The notes under the pieces were generated by a model that made no database searches, was not told the origin of the DNA, and saw nothing but the letters and a program-made list of their open reading frames with translations. The position numbers were made by a program, and so were the translations under genes. 35,484 nt of DNA from Oribacterium sp. UBA3737. Lineage in GTDB: Bacteria > Bacillota_A > Clostridia > Lachnospirales > Lachnospiraceae. Of this stretch, positions 16,311 through 23,614 are shown piece by piece (the first letter of the stretch is position 1; each line of letters starts with the position of its first letter). Location: assembly GCA_002371295.1 (NCBI GenBank), contig DFGZ01000133.1, forward strand, positions 4,096 through 39,579, written 5' to 3'.

Positions 16311-17594
16311 ATGGCCGAAGGTAAACAGAGATCGCTTTTATGGGACATCTTTAAAGGCTTTGGAATCATATTCATTGTGTTCGGGCATACAGGAAAGGTG
16401 GGGGGAGCCATAGTCTACCTTTTCCATCTGGCTCTTTTCTTTTTTGTGACTGGCTATTTCTTCAACGAGGAAAAGTACGGTGACAGACCCTTTGTTTATC
16501 TGGGACACAGAATCGCTGGAGCATGGCCGAAATACGTGCTCTATTGTATCTTCTTTGCATTGACTCATAACTATGCTGTGGTCCATGGAATTATGACTGA
16601 GGGATCGGTGATTTACGATGCCCCTGAGCTCGTCCGGTCGGTTATGGGAAGTATGGTCTTTGAGAGACCTGAGCTGTATTCCGGTCCCATGTGGTTCGTG
16701 CCGCTGTGGCTTTTGGGAGCGGTCCTTTTTGCCGGCGTCGTACATGTGTCGAGAAGTCTTTCGGAGTATCTGGTAAAGATACGGTTAAAAACTTCTTTCA
16801 GAAGGATCAATGAAAAAGTGGCCGGAACTGCGATAGATGCTTCCGCTCAGGCTTCCGGGGAAAAGGAAAGCGGCATCAAAACGGAATCCACACAGAAAAA
16901 GAAGAGGAAGATAAGCTCCTATGAAGTCCTGAAGCAGGCATTGATCATCATCCTGAGTGCAGCATGTATAGTTGTTGGACAGTTCGCGGTGGATAATGGA
17001 ATAAATATTCTTTACCATATGGAGCTTGCATTTGTCATTGAACCTTTCTTTGCCCTTGGGTACTTTGTGAGAAAGTATCTGCCTGAGATACAGGAGAAGC
17101 TTCCGGTTCCGCTGATGGCGGTTCTTGCGGTTGTTATATTCTTTATTTTTACAAGATTTATAGAAGCGGGAATCTGGTTTGACCTTGCCAGTCAGCTTAT
17201 ATTCGGAATGTGGTTCTATGTGGGGGGTATACTTGGAATAGTATTTACTGTACTGATCTCTAAGCTGCTTGAGAAGCCAAGGCTCCCTGAAGAAGTGATG
17301 AAGAAGATTCATCTCATGAAAAATGCCACAAATCCCCTTGCGGGACTTGTGGCTCTTATGGGACGCTACAGCTTTGACATCATGGCGCTTCATATTTTTG
17401 TGTTTAAGATGCTGGACATGATCCTGAGAAAGATATATTACCGTGATCCGGGAATGGATCTTTCCTGTTACCCGTCACCCCTGTCCATGGAGTGGTGGAT
17501 ATTGTACCTTGTGGCAGCTGTGATGGTTCCTCTTATCATAGGAGTGGTCACAGACAAAATAAAAGCAGCTGTCAAAGGCGGTTTAAAGCATTGA
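16311..17594 (+). CDS. Membrane acetyltransferase, family 3 (fucose 4-O-acetylase-like)
   Basis: A 427-residue polytopic protein starting MAEGKQRS; an upstream in-frame ATG would extend 93 bases back into the DUF2304 gene. GFGIIFIVFGHTG (residues about 14-26) and LFHLALFFFVTGYFF form the family opening with its conserved His and the H-x-x-F-F-x-x-S/T-G motif. A hydrophilic, Lys/Glu-rich loop of about 45 residues (around 170-215) splits the membrane core. It probably O-acetylates a surface sugar. It is the last gene of the forward operon and overlaps the reverse acyltransferase by 23 bases at the stops. No convincing forward terminator was found just beyond it. Confidence 0.82.
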   Translation: MAEGKQRSLLWDIFKGFGIIFIVFGHTGKVGGAIVYLFHLALFFFVTGYFFNEEKYGDRPFVYLGHRIAGAWPKYVLYCIFFALTHNYAVVHGIMTEGSVIYDAPELVRSVMGSMVFERPELYSGPMWFVPLWLLGAVLFAGVVHVSRSLSEYLVKIRLKTSFRRINEKVAGTAIDASAQASGEKESGIKTESTQKKKRKISSYEVLKQALIIILSAACIVVGQFAVDNGINILYHMELAFVIEPFFALGYFVRKYLPEIQEKLPVPLMAVLAVVIFFIFTRFIEAGIWFDLASQLIFGMWFYVGGILGIVFTVLISKLLEKPRLPEEVMKKIHLMKNATNPLAGLVALMGRYSFDIMALHIFVFKMLDMILRKIYYRDPGMDLSCYPSPLSMEWWILYLVAAVMVPLIIGVVTDKIKAAVKGGLKH

Positions 17595-18777
17595 TAAGAA
17601 TTCGGATGACCCTGTTCTGGAGCTTGCCCACAGTGAGTTCATAGACCGGGGCTGCTGCGAAGAGCCCTATAAAGGTCACTGCTGTGATGATGATAAATTC
17701 TCTGGTATAGGATATACGGTTCACCATCAGGACATAGAGCTTTAAGGAAAGACAGCATATCAGAGGAAAGTGAATAAGGTATACTGAGAAGTTTGTTGGA
17801 GCAAGGCGTTTCATGATGCCCTGCTCCAATATTTTTTGCAGAAAGCTGCAGTTCATGATTCCCAGAATAAGGAAAAAACTGAAGCCGATGACCCAGTACA
17901 TGTTCCATGTGAAGTATGGTAAAAGAGCCGGGAAGTTCCTGCTGACGAAGGGACTTAAGAAATTCACCAGTCCGCCGGCATCGAGAACTATGGGAATCAG
18001 TGCAACTATCATAAAGATGATGTCACAGGCCGGAGCTTTGCCGCCTGATGTGAGCTTTTCTTTAATGAAACCGTCCAGGAACATCATCACGGCACCGAGC
18101 AGAACCAGCACCAGATGGAAAAAATTCGGCTCCGGCGGGAAAATAAAGCTTATGACCATGAGGATGAGGGCAGAGACATTGACAAATGCAGCTGCCGGGG
18201 ATTTCTTTTCTGAACTGTATCCTCCACAAAGCAGATTTTTTATGTAGTTATAGATATAGATAAGGCAGGTTCCGCCGAAGATGTACTTCATCATCCATAG
18301 AGGTCCGTTCAGGGTGCCATCCATGGTGAGTGAGGCCATGATGAGCTCATCTATACCGTAGGGGTGGTTATAGAAGGTGCTCACCCAGCTGTTGTGTAAA
18401 AGCTCGCTGGATATGAGAGTTGGGAACCCAAGAGTGTAGTACATCACAAAGGTTATGACGTTTATGAAGAAGAAGGGAACCACAAATCTGATGTAACGTC
18501 CGGCAAGCTGCAGCAGGAGCTCCTTCAGGGAGCTTATTTTTTTGAAGGATGCAAGATATCCCGAGATGATGCAGAAACCGTAAAGTGCAAGGTTCGAGTC
18601 CACCAGTATGGAAAGCGGCGGCAGGAACAAAATCTGAAGCTCTGGACGAAGGTCCGGCTTGACTTCACACATGGTCCAGAAGACGCCGGTGAAATGGGTC
18701 CAGAAAATGATGAGGCAGAAGATATATTTGAGGGAATCAAGATAAAGAAGCCGTCTTGGTTTAGTGTTCTGTGGCAT
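17572..18777 (-). CDS. Membrane acyltransferase, family 3
   Basis: A 401-residue polytopic protein. LLYLDSLKYIFCLIIFWTHF (residues about 10-29) carries the conserved His of the first segment, and ALYGFCIISGYLASF the second motif, in which S-G is preserved. GPLWMMKYIF matches the LWxL/M block of OafA-like members. About ten membrane segments can be drawn. GGAG eight bases before the ATG gives a good start. It is transcribed against the preceding operon with a 23-base overlap of the 3' ends, and divergently from the DUF2142 gene. A weak promoter (TTGCAC and TAAAGT, 17 apart on the reverse strand, 18819-18847) lies upstream. It is likely another glycan O-acylase; its substrate is unknown. Confidence 0.82.
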   Translation of the reverse strand: MPQNTKPRRLLYLDSLKYIFCLIIFWTHFTGVFWTMCEVKPDLRPELQILFLPPLSILVDSNLALYGFCIISGYLASFKKISSLKELLLQLAGRYIRFVVPFFFINVITFVMYYTLGFPTLISSELLHNSWVSTFYNHPYGIDELIMASLTMDGTLNGPLWMMKYIFGGTCLIYIYNYIKNLLCGGYSSEKKSPAAAFVNVSALILMVISFIFPPEPNFFHLVLVLLGAVMMFLDGFIKEKLTSGGKAPACDIIFMIVALIPIVLDAGGLVNFLSPFVSRNFPALLPYFTWNMYWVIGFSFFLILGIMNCSFLQKILEQGIMKRLAPTNFSVYLIHFPLICCLSLKLYVLMVNRISYTREFIIITAVTFIGLFAAAPVYELTVGKLQNRVIRILINALNRL

Positions 18778-18857
18778 ATAAAAAACTCCTGAATGTTTAT
18801 TGAAAAATGTTCATTCACACTTTACTAGATAAGTGGATAAAGTGCAATGGACAGAGT

Positions 18858-18903
18858 GAGAGCATCAGGGCGCTGGTACAGGACTGCTCCGCGCAGTGCT
18901 CTC
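18858..18903. other. Inverted repeat in the divergent 18.8-18.9 kb spacer
   Basis: GAGAGCA (18858-18864) and TGCTCTC (18897-18903) are perfect 7-base arms around a GC-rich 32-base loop that contains a second small stem (CTGC/GCAG). There is no T tract, so it is not an ordinary terminator. It lies just upstream of the forward promoter and may be an operator or a remnant. Confidence 0.35.
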
Positions 18904-18916
18904 TTAGGCATCTTTT

Positions 18917-18945
18917 TTGACACGTATACTATTCTATTGTAAAAT
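18917..18945 (+). promoter_or_regulatory. Near-consensus sigma-A promoter of the DUF2142 gene
   Basis: TTGACA (18917-18922), a 17-base spacer and TAAAAT (18940-18945): six of six and five of six consensus matches at ideal spacing. The start point would fall near 18952, so the leader of about 85 bases consists almost wholly of the tandem repeat that follows. Confidence 0.8.
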
Positions 18946-18957
18946 TGGAAGGATTTA

Positions 18958-19019
18958 GACATGGAAGATACAGACATGGAAGAATATAGACGTGTAAGAT
19001 ACAGACATGTAAGGATTTA
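18958..19019 (+). repeat. Nested tandem repeat in the DUF2142 leader
   Basis: Four units of 15, 16, 15 and 16 bases, each beginning GACATG or GACGTG and each followed by G/TAAG. They group as two 31-base copies with five differences. The end of the last unit (AAGGATTTA) also matches the bases just before the first (18949-18957). Confidence 0.85.
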
Positions 19020-19053
19020 TCGGAAGGTGAGGCGAAGATGCTTCGGATATTAA
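18961..19053 (+). CDS. Possible Arg-rich 30-residue leader peptide
   Basis: A short open frame of 30 codons, made mostly from the tandem repeat. It starts with four acidic residues in the first eight, then turns strongly basic (nine Arg between residues 10 and 26). AAGGA seven bases before its ATG is a good ribosome site, but it sits at the predicted 5' end of the transcript, so it may be incomplete in the mRNA. The frame runs 16 bases into the DUF2142 gene in another frame, which would allow coupling. No known family is recognised, and it may be an accident of the repeat. Confidence 0.25.
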   Translation: MEDTDMEEYRRVRYRHVRIYRKVRRRCFGY

Positions 19054-20609
19054 ACAGCTTTCTGGGAACCGGAGATCAGTTCCTGATCCAATGGTTCCTT
19101 TTGCTTATTGTTTCACTTGCTGTTGTGTTTCTGGCTGCGACTTTTCTTTTGCTGAAGTCAAAGCTCAGGCTCCATCAGATATATTTCGTGACAGTCCTGT
19201 GGATGGGGATCATATTTATGGCGGTGCTGCCGCCCCTGTCCGCCCCGGATGAAGTACTTCATTTTGCGGGAGCCTATGAGCTTTCCAATAAGATGATGCT
19301 TAAGACAGCGAGGGATGGGGACGGAAACATTATCATAAGGAAAGAAGACGAGTTCATAGTGAACTGGCCGGGAGACAATGATCTGAACAAGGCCACTGTT
19401 CTGGGACAGACCTTAAGTCGCCCCGTATATGAGGAATTGCACACATACGGACTTTACCCGGCGGTGGAAGAGGGGGAGAGCATAACTCTTCAGCAGCCGG
19501 TGGCTACAACACCTGTGGCGTATTTTATGCCGGCTCTGGGCATAAGCCTTGCGCGGCTTCTCAATCTGAGTGCCTTTGGGCTTTTATATCTTGGGAGATT
19601 TATGAATCTTCTGATGTTCTCGGTCCTTGGGGCTGCGGCGGTGAGAAGGACACCTGTCGGAAAGAAGATATTCTTCTCGGTATCTCTTTTCCCCATGACT
19701 CTGGAGCTTATGGGAAGCTACAGCTATGACTGCTTCATCATTTCCATGAGCTTTTATCTCATCGCGGTCATCCTGAGCCATGCAGTGAAGGGGGATGAAG
19801 AAAAGATAGACTGGAGAGATGTGCTTGAGATGGGGATCCTTGCAGTGCTTTTGTCGCCCTGCAAGATGATCTATTCGACACTTTTTGCTCTGTGTCTCAT
19901 GATACCTGTGGCGAGATGGAGAAAGCCAAGCGTCGTAAGATGGGGGGCCAGTGTGCTGATCATAGGCATGCTGATCATAGGCTCCATTGTTTTCGTGAAT
20001 CTTCGTGAGGTGCTCCGATATGTCAATGCTTCCGGCGTGACACAGGCACCTGAGCTCACATCCTCAGGAGAGATCAACACAGTGAAGCTTCATGATCTTC
20101 AGGAACTTCTTCAGGATAAGACACTGGTATTCAGGATAATAAGAAATACCTTCCAGATTCTGGGAACCCAGTATCTGGGAACCACAGTCGGTATGTGGCT
20201 CGGTGCTTTCGACAGGGGGCTTGCTACGGGCACTCCGCTTTTATGGGGCTTCTGGATCACCGCTTTCCTTACCGCTCTTTTCGGACACGAAGGTGAGCCG
20301 GTCCTTAAGCTTTGGAAGAGATTCTTCATGGTGCTGGTGGCAGTTTTTATCACCTTTATACTTCTTGTGAGCATGCTGCTTTCCTATACTCCCGCAGATA
20401 CCTTCTACATCCTTGGGGTACAGGGCAGATATTTCCTTCCTTACCTCCCGCTTATTCTTATGGGCGTCCGGTCCGGAATTATCGACAATAAGGCAGGGGA
20501 TATAAGATGGAGAGTGCCTGTTACAAGACTGATGCTTTCTGCGGAGATACTTATGGATGCCGCGGTTCTCACGGGCTGTTATCTCACAGTTGTTTCCCGA
20601 GGGGCATAA
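19038..20609 (+). CDS. DUF2142 polytopic membrane protein (possible GT-C enzyme)
   Basis: A 523-residue protein with about eleven to thirteen membrane segments. After the second segment comes PPLSAPDEVLHFAGAYEL, the conserved outward-facing loop of DUF2142. The PDE-x-x-H pattern recalls the catalytic first loop of GT-C glycosyltransferases, which use lipid-phosphate sugars outside the membrane. A long soluble loop (about residues 85-160) follows. GAGG six bases before the ATG supports the start. It has its own strong promoter and a repeat-rich leader. The polyprenyl-phosphate GT2 at 12640 could provide its donor. Membership in DUF2142 is well supported; the enzymatic role is inference. Confidence 0.82.
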   Translation: MLRILNSFLGTGDQFLIQWFLLLIVSLAVVFLAATFLLLKSKLRLHQIYFVTVLWMGIIFMAVLPPLSAPDEVLHFAGAYELSNKMMLKTARDGDGNIIIRKEDEFIVNWPGDNDLNKATVLGQTLSRPVYEELHTYGLYPAVEEGESITLQQPVATTPVAYFMPALGISLARLLNLSAFGLLYLGRFMNLLMFSVLGAAAVRRTPVGKKIFFSVSLFPMTLELMGSYSYDCFIISMSFYLIAVILSHAVKGDEEKIDWRDVLEMGILAVLLSPCKMIYSTLFALCLMIPVARWRKPSVVRWGASVLIIGMLIIGSIVFVNLREVLRYVNASGVTQAPELTSSGEINTVKLHDLQELLQDKTLVFRIIRNTFQILGTQYLGTTVGMWLGAFDRGLATGTPLLWGFWITAFLTALFGHEGEPVLKLWKRFFMVLVAVFITFILLVSMLLSYTPADTFYILGVQGRYFLPYLPLILMGVRSGIIDNKAGDIRWRVPVTRLMLSAEILMDAAVLTGCYLTVVSRGA

Positions 20610-20612
20610 TGG

Positions 20613-20688
20613 TGGTATAATCAAGCTTTGACACATATTTTACAGGAGTGAAACTACAGGTCACAGTATGACCTTTATATACATATGA
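20613..20688 (+). promoter_or_regulatory. Leader of the ABC-2 permease: extended -10, palindrome, mini-ORF
   Basis: TGGTATAAT (20613-20621) is an extended -10 element without a clear -35. AGGTCA (20658-20663) and TGACCT (20669-20674) form a 6-base inverted repeat. A six-codon frame (MTFIYI, 20668-20688) ends in a TGA that overlaps the ATG of the permease, which itself has no visible ribosome site. Coupling through this mini-ORF is possible but unproven. Confidence 0.35.
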
Positions 20689-21500
20689 AACATTTAAAAA
20701 AACTTTTCAGGGATATCATTGAAAGAAGGAGGATGATCTTAGATCTTGCAAAGTCTGATTTCAGAAAGCGTTTTGTGGGATCCTACTTCGGAATCATCTG
20801 GATGTTCGTCCAGCCTCTGGTCACGGTGATGATCTATGCGTTTATTTTCGGCCCTTACGGATTCAAGTCCGCACCTCCGGTTCCCGACACAAGCTATGTG
20901 ATATGGCTTATTCCGGGACTGGTGCCATGGTTCTTTTTCAGTGAAGCCATGAACACTATAACAGGCATACTTCACGAGTATAACTATCTCGTCAAAAAGG
21001 TGGTATTCCCGGTGGAGCTGCTTCCTATCATAAAGCTGTTTTCGTGCTTTTTCGTGCATCTCTGTTTCATACTTATCATGCTGATCGCATATATCGTTTC
21101 GGGAAAGATGCCCCATGTTAGCTGGATACAGATCTTTTACTACAGCTTTGCGGCATCTGTCCTTGCCCTTGGTCTCGGATACCTCACAAGTGCAGTGAAC
21201 GTATTCTTCAAGGACATGCAGCAGATAGTCGGTATCATGCTTCAGTTCGGCATATGGATGTGCCCTATCATGTATGATGAGACATTGTTCACAGGAAGAG
21301 CACCATGGGTGGGAACAGTTCTGAAGCTGAATCCTTTTTACTACATAGTTGCTGGATACAGGGATTCTATGCTTACGGGAGATCCTTTCTGGATGCGGCC
21401 TGCTCTGAGCGTGTATTTCTGGGTATTCACCCTTATGGTGTTTTTCCTGGGCCTTGGATTCTTCAAGCGCCTCCGCCCTCATTTTTCTGACGTACTTTGA
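20685..21500 (+). CDS. ABC-2 permease of polysaccharide/teichoic acid export (Wzm/TagG-like)
   Basis: A 271-residue integral membrane protein. The amphipathic N-terminus (LAKSDFRKRFVGSYFGIIWMFVQPL) is the classical start of Wzm/TagG permeases, and GLVPWFFFSEAMNT with NYLVKKVVFPVELLP is the next conserved block. Six membrane segments are visible. The family exports undecaprenyl-linked O-antigen or teichoic acid together with an ATPase of Wzt/TagH type. No such ATPase lies on either side: the next gene, 18 bases on, is a PlsC acyltransferase. The ATPase must be elsewhere, or another ABC ATPase is shared. There is no clear ribosome site before the ATG. Confidence 0.88.
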   Translation: MKHLKKLFRDIIERRRMILDLAKSDFRKRFVGSYFGIIWMFVQPLVTVMIYAFIFGPYGFKSAPPVPDTSYVIWLIPGLVPWFFFSEAMNTITGILHEYNYLVKKVVFPVELLPIIKLFSCFFVHLCFILIMLIAYIVSGKMPHVSWIQIFYYSFAASVLALGLGYLTSAVNVFFKDMQQIVGIMLQFGIWMCPIMYDETLFTGRAPWVGTVLKLNPFYYIVAGYRDSMLTGDPFWMRPALSVYFWVFTLMVFFLGLGFFKRLRPHFSDVL

Positions 21501-21518
21501 TTTGAATGGAGATTTTTT

Positions 21519-22283
21519 ATGTTACTTACAATAGCAGTTATTTCACTTATCGTTTACTTTCTGACCATCGGAGATCTTCTTTATCGCGGAAGGATAGAGA
21601 AAATCGAGGACAGAAGAGAAAGATCAGCAGCGGCTGTGCCTCTTGTACAGGGCATACTCAGAACTATTCTTAAGGTCAGCGGAGTGACATACGATGTTGA
21701 GGGAATTGAGAACCTCACTTCCATTCCCAAGGAAGAGGGAGTAATGTTCGTGGGAAATCACCGTTCCTACTATGATGTACTTATCGCCTATTCACTTGTT
21801 GACCGCCCTACAGGCTTCATAGCCAAGAGCGAGATGAGGAAGATAAAGCCTCTTGCAAGATGGATGGAGTATGTAAGCTGCCTTATGATAGAAAGAGACA
21901 ATCTTAAGCAGTCACTTAAGGTCATCATTACAGCCATCAAGTATGTGAATCTCGGGATTTCCATGTGGATATATCCTGAGGGAACCAGATCAAACGGAGC
22001 ATCGGAGGAGGATATGCTTCCTTTCAAGGAAGGCTCCTTCAAGATTGCGGAGAAGAGCAACTGTAAGATAGTGCCTGTTTCCATGATACATACAAGAGAT
22101 ATTCTGGAAGCTCATTTTCCGATCATCAGGCCTCAGCATGTTAAGGTAAAGATCGGAAAGCCCATTACGGTAAATGAGATTCCGGAGGATATGAAGAAGC
22201 ATGTAGGTTCCTATGTCAGGGATATCGTGATTTCGAACATCAGGGATCTTAAGGCAAAGGAGCAGGAAGAGAAGAAGGCATAA
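21519..22283 (+). CDS. plsC: 1-acyl-sn-glycerol-3-phosphate acyltransferase
   Basis: A 254-residue PlsC-domain enzyme. A membrane segment at residues 1-18 anchors it. VGNHRSYYDVL holds the catalytic NHxxxxD, and YPEGTRS the phosphate-binding EGTR motif. It acylates lysophosphatidic acid in phospholipid synthesis at the inner face of the membrane. GGAG eight bases before the ATG sets the start; it follows the ABC-2 permease by 18 bases. Many genomes carry several PlsC homologues, and one in a glycan locus could also acylate a glycolipid; that is only inference. The C-terminus is Lys/Glu rich. Confidence 0.85.
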   Translation: MLLTIAVISLIVYFLTIGDLLYRGRIEKIEDRRERSAAAVPLVQGILRTILKVSGVTYDVEGIENLTSIPKEEGVMFVGNHRSYYDVLIAYSLVDRPTGFIAKSEMRKIKPLARWMEYVSCLMIERDNLKQSLKVIITAIKYVNLGISMWIYPEGTRSNGASEEDMLPFKEGSFKIAEKSNCKIVPVSMIHTRDILEAHFPIIRPQHVKVKIGKPITVNEIPEDMKKHVGSYVRDIVISNIRDLKAKEQEEKKA

Positions 22284-22360
22284 GCCTTAAGGCTCTGAAC
22301 TTACAGGGAAAGCCGGAAGGAATATCCGGAATAAAACAGAACGGAGAGGACCCGCAAAGG

Positions 22361-23503
22361 ATGGAAAGCACACAGAACTTACTTGAAATAAGAGACCAGC
22401 TGGATGTTATCGATAAGGAAATCACGGCATTATACAAGAAACGCATGGATCTTTGTGCCGAAGTGGCTGAAACAAAGATCAAAAGCGGAAAGGCTGTCTT
22501 CGATCCTGCAAGAGAAGCTGAGAAACTGGATACGGTTTCATCCTATCTTGAAAGTGATTTTGACAAAAAAGCCATAAGAGAGCTGTATCAGCAAATGATG
22601 ACCATTTCAAGGAGACTGCAGCTTGGTATCTTATCAAAACACGGAAAAAGCTATGATACGGGTTATGAGAAGATAACTGTAAGACAGAAGCCCGGAAAGA
22701 GTGTTGTGTATCAGGGAGTGGAAGGCGCCTATGCACATATAGCTGCAAGGCAGTGCTTCGGAGATGATGCGGATCTCACCAATGTTAAGACCTGGAAGGA
22801 TGCGGCTGATATGGTCAAGGAAGGAAGGGCGGATTATGCAGTCCTTCCCATCGAGAATTCCAGTCACGGAGTGGTTTCCGATAACTTTGACCTGCTGATA
22901 AAATATCCGGAACTTGCTATAATAGAGGAAGTGGATCTAAAGGTGGAGCATGCCCTTATGAGCATTGACGGGGCGGAGCTCGGGGGACTTAAGGCGGTCT
23001 ATTCACATCCACAGGCAATCGGACAGTGCAGCAGCTTCTTTGATGCCCACCCTGAGATCACGGCAGTCGCAACGGCAAATACTGCGGTGGCGGCAAAGTT
23101 CGTCAGGGAACGTGGGGACAGAAGCATTGCAGCCCTTGCATCCGAGGAATCAGCCGAGCTTTACGGGCTTAAGATCCTTCAGAGATCGGTGAATAAGGAA
23201 AAGACCAATACCACAAGGTTTCTTATCATCGGAAGAGAGAAGACCTATACGGAAGATGCAAAGAAGATAAGCCTCTGCTTTGAAACGGCCCATCGTCCCG
23301 GAGCTCTTTACAATATCCTCGGCAACTTCATTTTCAATGATGTAAATATGACCATGATATCATCCCGTCCTATTCCGGAACGCCCTTTTGAGTACCGGTT
23401 CTTTGTGGACATAGAAGGAAGACTTGATATGCCGAATGTCATCAATGCCCTTTCAGGCATGGGAGATCAGGTGACGGAACTTTTAATTCTTGGTAATTAT
23501 TGA
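22361..23503 (+). CDS. pheA: Bifunctional chorismate mutase / prephenate dehydratase
   Basis: A 380-residue enzyme making phenylpyruvate from chorismate. Residues about 5-90 form an AroQ-type chorismate mutase (LLEIRDQLDVIDKEITALY, RMDLCAEVAETK). Residues about 108-285 are prephenate dehydratase: VVYQGVEGAYAHIAARQCF, LPIENSSHG, SHPQAIGQC and NTTRFLIIG, whose TRF threonine is catalytic. Residues about 295-375 are an ACT domain (HRPGALYNIL; the ESRP motif appears as SSRPIPERPFEY), which usually gives feedback inhibition by phenylalanine. GGAGAGG precedes the ATG. The 77-base spacer upstream holds a 12-base palindrome (22283-22294) of unknown use. The gene is unrelated in function to its neighbours. 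Confidence 0.95.
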   Translation: MESTQNLLEIRDQLDVIDKEITALYKKRMDLCAEVAETKIKSGKAVFDPAREAEKLDTVSSYLESDFDKKAIRELYQQMMTISRRLQLGILSKHGKSYDTGYEKITVRQKPGKSVVYQGVEGAYAHIAARQCFGDDADLTNVKTWKDAADMVKEGRADYAVLPIENSSHGVVSDNFDLLIKYPELAIIEEVDLKVEHALMSIDGAELGGLKAVYSHPQAIGQCSSFFDAHPEITAVATANTAVAAKFVRERGDRSIAALASEESAELYGLKILQRSVNKEKTNTTRFLIIGREKTYTEDAKKISLCFETAHRPGALYNILGNFIFNDVNMTMISSRPIPERPFEYRFFVDIEGRLDMPNVINALSGMGDQVTELLILGNY

Positions 23504-23614
23504 ACTATAGTCGAATATAAGAATCTTACTGCTTAGGTCGTGTGCGGGTGTGGCGGTGACAGTCATACCCTTTCGCGGGAAACGGATGAAACGACGTTCT
23601 ACAGGAGGAAGGCT

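Noticed and set aside
16785..17393. Reverse open frame (202 codons) opposite the acetyltransferase
   Set aside because: It is a shadow of a hydrophobic coding sequence with no start signal or domain.
20739..21482. Long reverse open frame (247 codons) opposite the ABC-2 permease
   Set aside because: It is His/Lys/Glu rich, the typical complement of a membrane-protein gene, and has no motif.
22283..22294. 12-base palindrome AGCCTTAAGGCT after plsC
   Set aside because: There is no T run and no repeated copy was noticed; a single short palindrome without context does not support a site.
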